Position numbers and translations under genes: made by a program. DNA of 42,855 nucleotides from Akkermansia muciniphila (GTDB taxonomy: Bacteria; Verrucomicrobiota; Verrucomicrobiia; Chthoniobacterales; Chthoniobacteraceae): the NCBI GenBank assembly GCA_945883955.1, contig CAMCYN010000007.1, positions 1 through 42,855 of the forward strand, read 5' to 3'. Numbering within the stretch: position 1 is the first letter of the stretch; every line of letters begins with the position of its first letter. Below are positions 41,669 through 42,855 of the stretch, in pieces. The notes under the pieces were generated by a model, which saw only the letters and a list, made by a program, of their open reading frames with translations, searched no databases and was not told the origin of the DNA.

Positions 41669-42855
41669 ATGAATATTCGATACCTTCCATTACTCGGTCT
41701 CGCTCTCACGACTCTTCACGCTGCGACGCCGAAAACGGATTCCGCGGCTGCTAGCGGCATCGGTGGTCCTGCTTCAACCGGGGTACTTCTCCCAGCCCAT
41801 TGGGATCCAAAGGCCGAGGCGGATAGAGTGTTGAAGACGCTCGTAAACGTCACAGCACCCAAGGTCAAAGGAGCGCATGATGCCGAGTTTGTATGCGTGG
41901 GTGAACGGGCTTACGTCGTCTCCGAGGTGAACGATCTCAAAGGAGGCGAGAATGGCAGTTGGCCCTTCATTTACTCCACGCTTTCCATTGTGAACCTGAA
42001 GACGTTGAAGACGGAACGAATCATCGACTTCGCGAAGGGAGAGCAGGCCTTTGCAAACGAGACACTCCCAGTAGGTGCGTGCTGGGTGCCCCGAATCATC
42101 CAAAAAGACCCGAATACGCTGCGCTGCTACTTCGTGAGCCAGGATCCGGGCAGACGGCAGTCGCTGATGTGGTATCGCGACTTCGATCTCACTCAGGGTG
42201 AGTTCGCGACGACAATCCACAAGGCGAAGCTCCAGACCGCGGCGGGCACGTTTGACTTCCAGCCGGAGCACTTTCACGCCGACGCTGTAGCTCAAGGCTT
42301 CAAGAAGAAAGCGGCGGATTCCTACTTCTTCATTTTCGATTCCTTCAAGAAGTTCGATGGCAAGCTGTATGTCGCGCTGAACAATTTCGACGGACGGCAG
42401 AACGCGCTCGCCCTTGTGCATGACGACCTCGTGACCTTTGAGGTGCTCGGACACTACAACGAACCGCAATCGGCCGCGCTGAGCGAGTCCGCCGTCAATC
42501 GCCTGCCCGACGGCACCTGGATGGCGATCTGCCGCAATGACAAGGGCAACTATCATTTCACCACCAGCAAGGACGGCAGGACGTGGACCACAGGAGAGCC
42601 CAAGCCCTTTGTCCCGAACGGACTGAACTCGAGGCCCACCTTCGATAAGTTTGGCGGGCTCTACTACCTCGGCTGGCAGGAGGCCACGAGCATCCAGGGC
42701 GCAAACCGAAGCGTGTTCAACGTGGATATCTCGCGCGATGGCGTGACTTGGGAGCGCAAATATCGCTTCGAGACGGCGCAATCCTTCCAATATCCGACAT
42801 TCCACGAGCATGAGGGTGCCGTGTGGGTCGCGGTAACGCAGGGCGACACAGACGA
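41669..42855 (+). CDS. Secreted sialidase-like (BNR/Asp-box) protein, C-terminus off window
   Basis: This partial frame of about 395 codons is missing from the ORF track because it runs off the right edge. It starts with a signal peptide (MNIRYLPLLGLALTTLHAA). The body has beta-propeller repeats with two Asp-box motifs (TSKDGRTW and ISRDGVTW) and LPDGTWMAICRN, typical of sialidase-fold proteins in Verrucomicrobia and Planctomycetes. It lies 25 bp after the MFS gene and probably belongs to the same operon, so it may release or bind the acidic sugar that the operon consumes. Catalytic Arg, Glu and Tyr could not be assigned. Confidence 0.78.
   Translation, partial: MNIRYLPLLGLALTTLHAATPKTDSAAASGIGGPASTGVLLPAHWDPKAEADRVLKTLVNVTAPKVKGAHDAEFVCVGERAYVVSEVNDLKGGENGSWPFIYSTLSIVNLKTLKTERIIDFAKGEQAFANETLPVGACWVPRIIQKDPNTLRCYFVSQDPGRRQSLMWYRDFDLTQGEFATTIHKAKLQTAAGTFDFQPEHFHADAVAQGFKKKAADSYFFIFDSFKKFDGKLYVALNNFDGRQNALALVHDDLVTFEVLGHYNEPQSAALSESAVNRLPDGTWMAICRNDKGNYHFTTSKDGRTWTTGEPKPFVPNGLNSRPTFDKFGGLYYLGWQEATSIQGANRSVFNVDISRDGVTWERKYRFETAQSFQYPTFHEHEGAVWVAVTQGDTD

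Overview
The window looks like chromosomal DNA from a member of the Verrucomicrobiota (PVC superphylum). The evidence is a giant DUF1549/DUF1553 protein with cytochrome c motifs, a Tat-exported DUF1501 partner, a propeller-HEAT-cytochrome c protein and a DUF1080 remnant, all families typical of Verrucomicrobia and Planctomycetes. GC content is high except in a few AT-rich islands. Most operon-leading genes lack a Shine-Dalgarno sequence. No rRNA, convincing tRNA, CRISPR array, intact insertion sequence or phage gene was seen.

Region 1 (1-9.5 kb) is a signalling cluster. It holds four large sensor kinases with receiver domains, one of them cut by the window edge, plus a DEAD-box RNA helicase and a UbiE/MenG methyltransferase. 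Region 2 (9.5-13 kb) is housekeeping: a TSUP permease, ATP-dependent PEP carboxykinase and a DMT-type permease. Region 3 (13.2-25.8 kb) is the PVC-specific exported redox set. It contains a 1047-aa propeller/HEAT/cytochrome protein and, on the other strand, the two-gene operon of a 1703-aa three-CxxCH DUF1549/DUF1553 protein and a DUF1501 protein. Between these lies an 840-bp structured, AT-rich island with a small ribbon-helix-helix-like gene and a decayed tandem copy.

Region 4 (25.9-29.5 kb) is a toxin-antitoxin island with gene remnants. It has a VapBC pair and a tripartite HipBST operon with overlapping start/stop codons and a 16-bp inverted-repeat operator. Around them are fragments of a beta-sandwich domain protein, a PIN-like toxin and a frameshifted DUF1080 gene. 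Region 5 (29.5-34 kb) is an operon of a secreted VWA protein, a membrane histidine kinase and an OmpR/PhoB-type regulator, preceded by 11-bp-phased TTGTCA repeats that resemble a Pho box. Region 6 (33.9-37.3 kb) holds a VapC fragment, a PlsC/AMP-ligase (Aas-like) fusion and a LysR regulator. Region 7 (37.5 kb to the end) is a uronate-type catabolic locus. A LacI regulator is divergent from KDPG aldolase, KDG kinase, an MFS hexuronate-type transporter and a secreted sialidase-like protein cut by the window end.

Functionally, the right end imports and degrades uronic acid-type sugars through 2-keto-3-deoxygluconate, and PEP carboxykinase serves gluconeogenesis. The PVC cytochrome proteins probably act outside the cytoplasmic membrane on unknown substrates. 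All function calls come from reading motifs in the translated sequence; no database search was possible.
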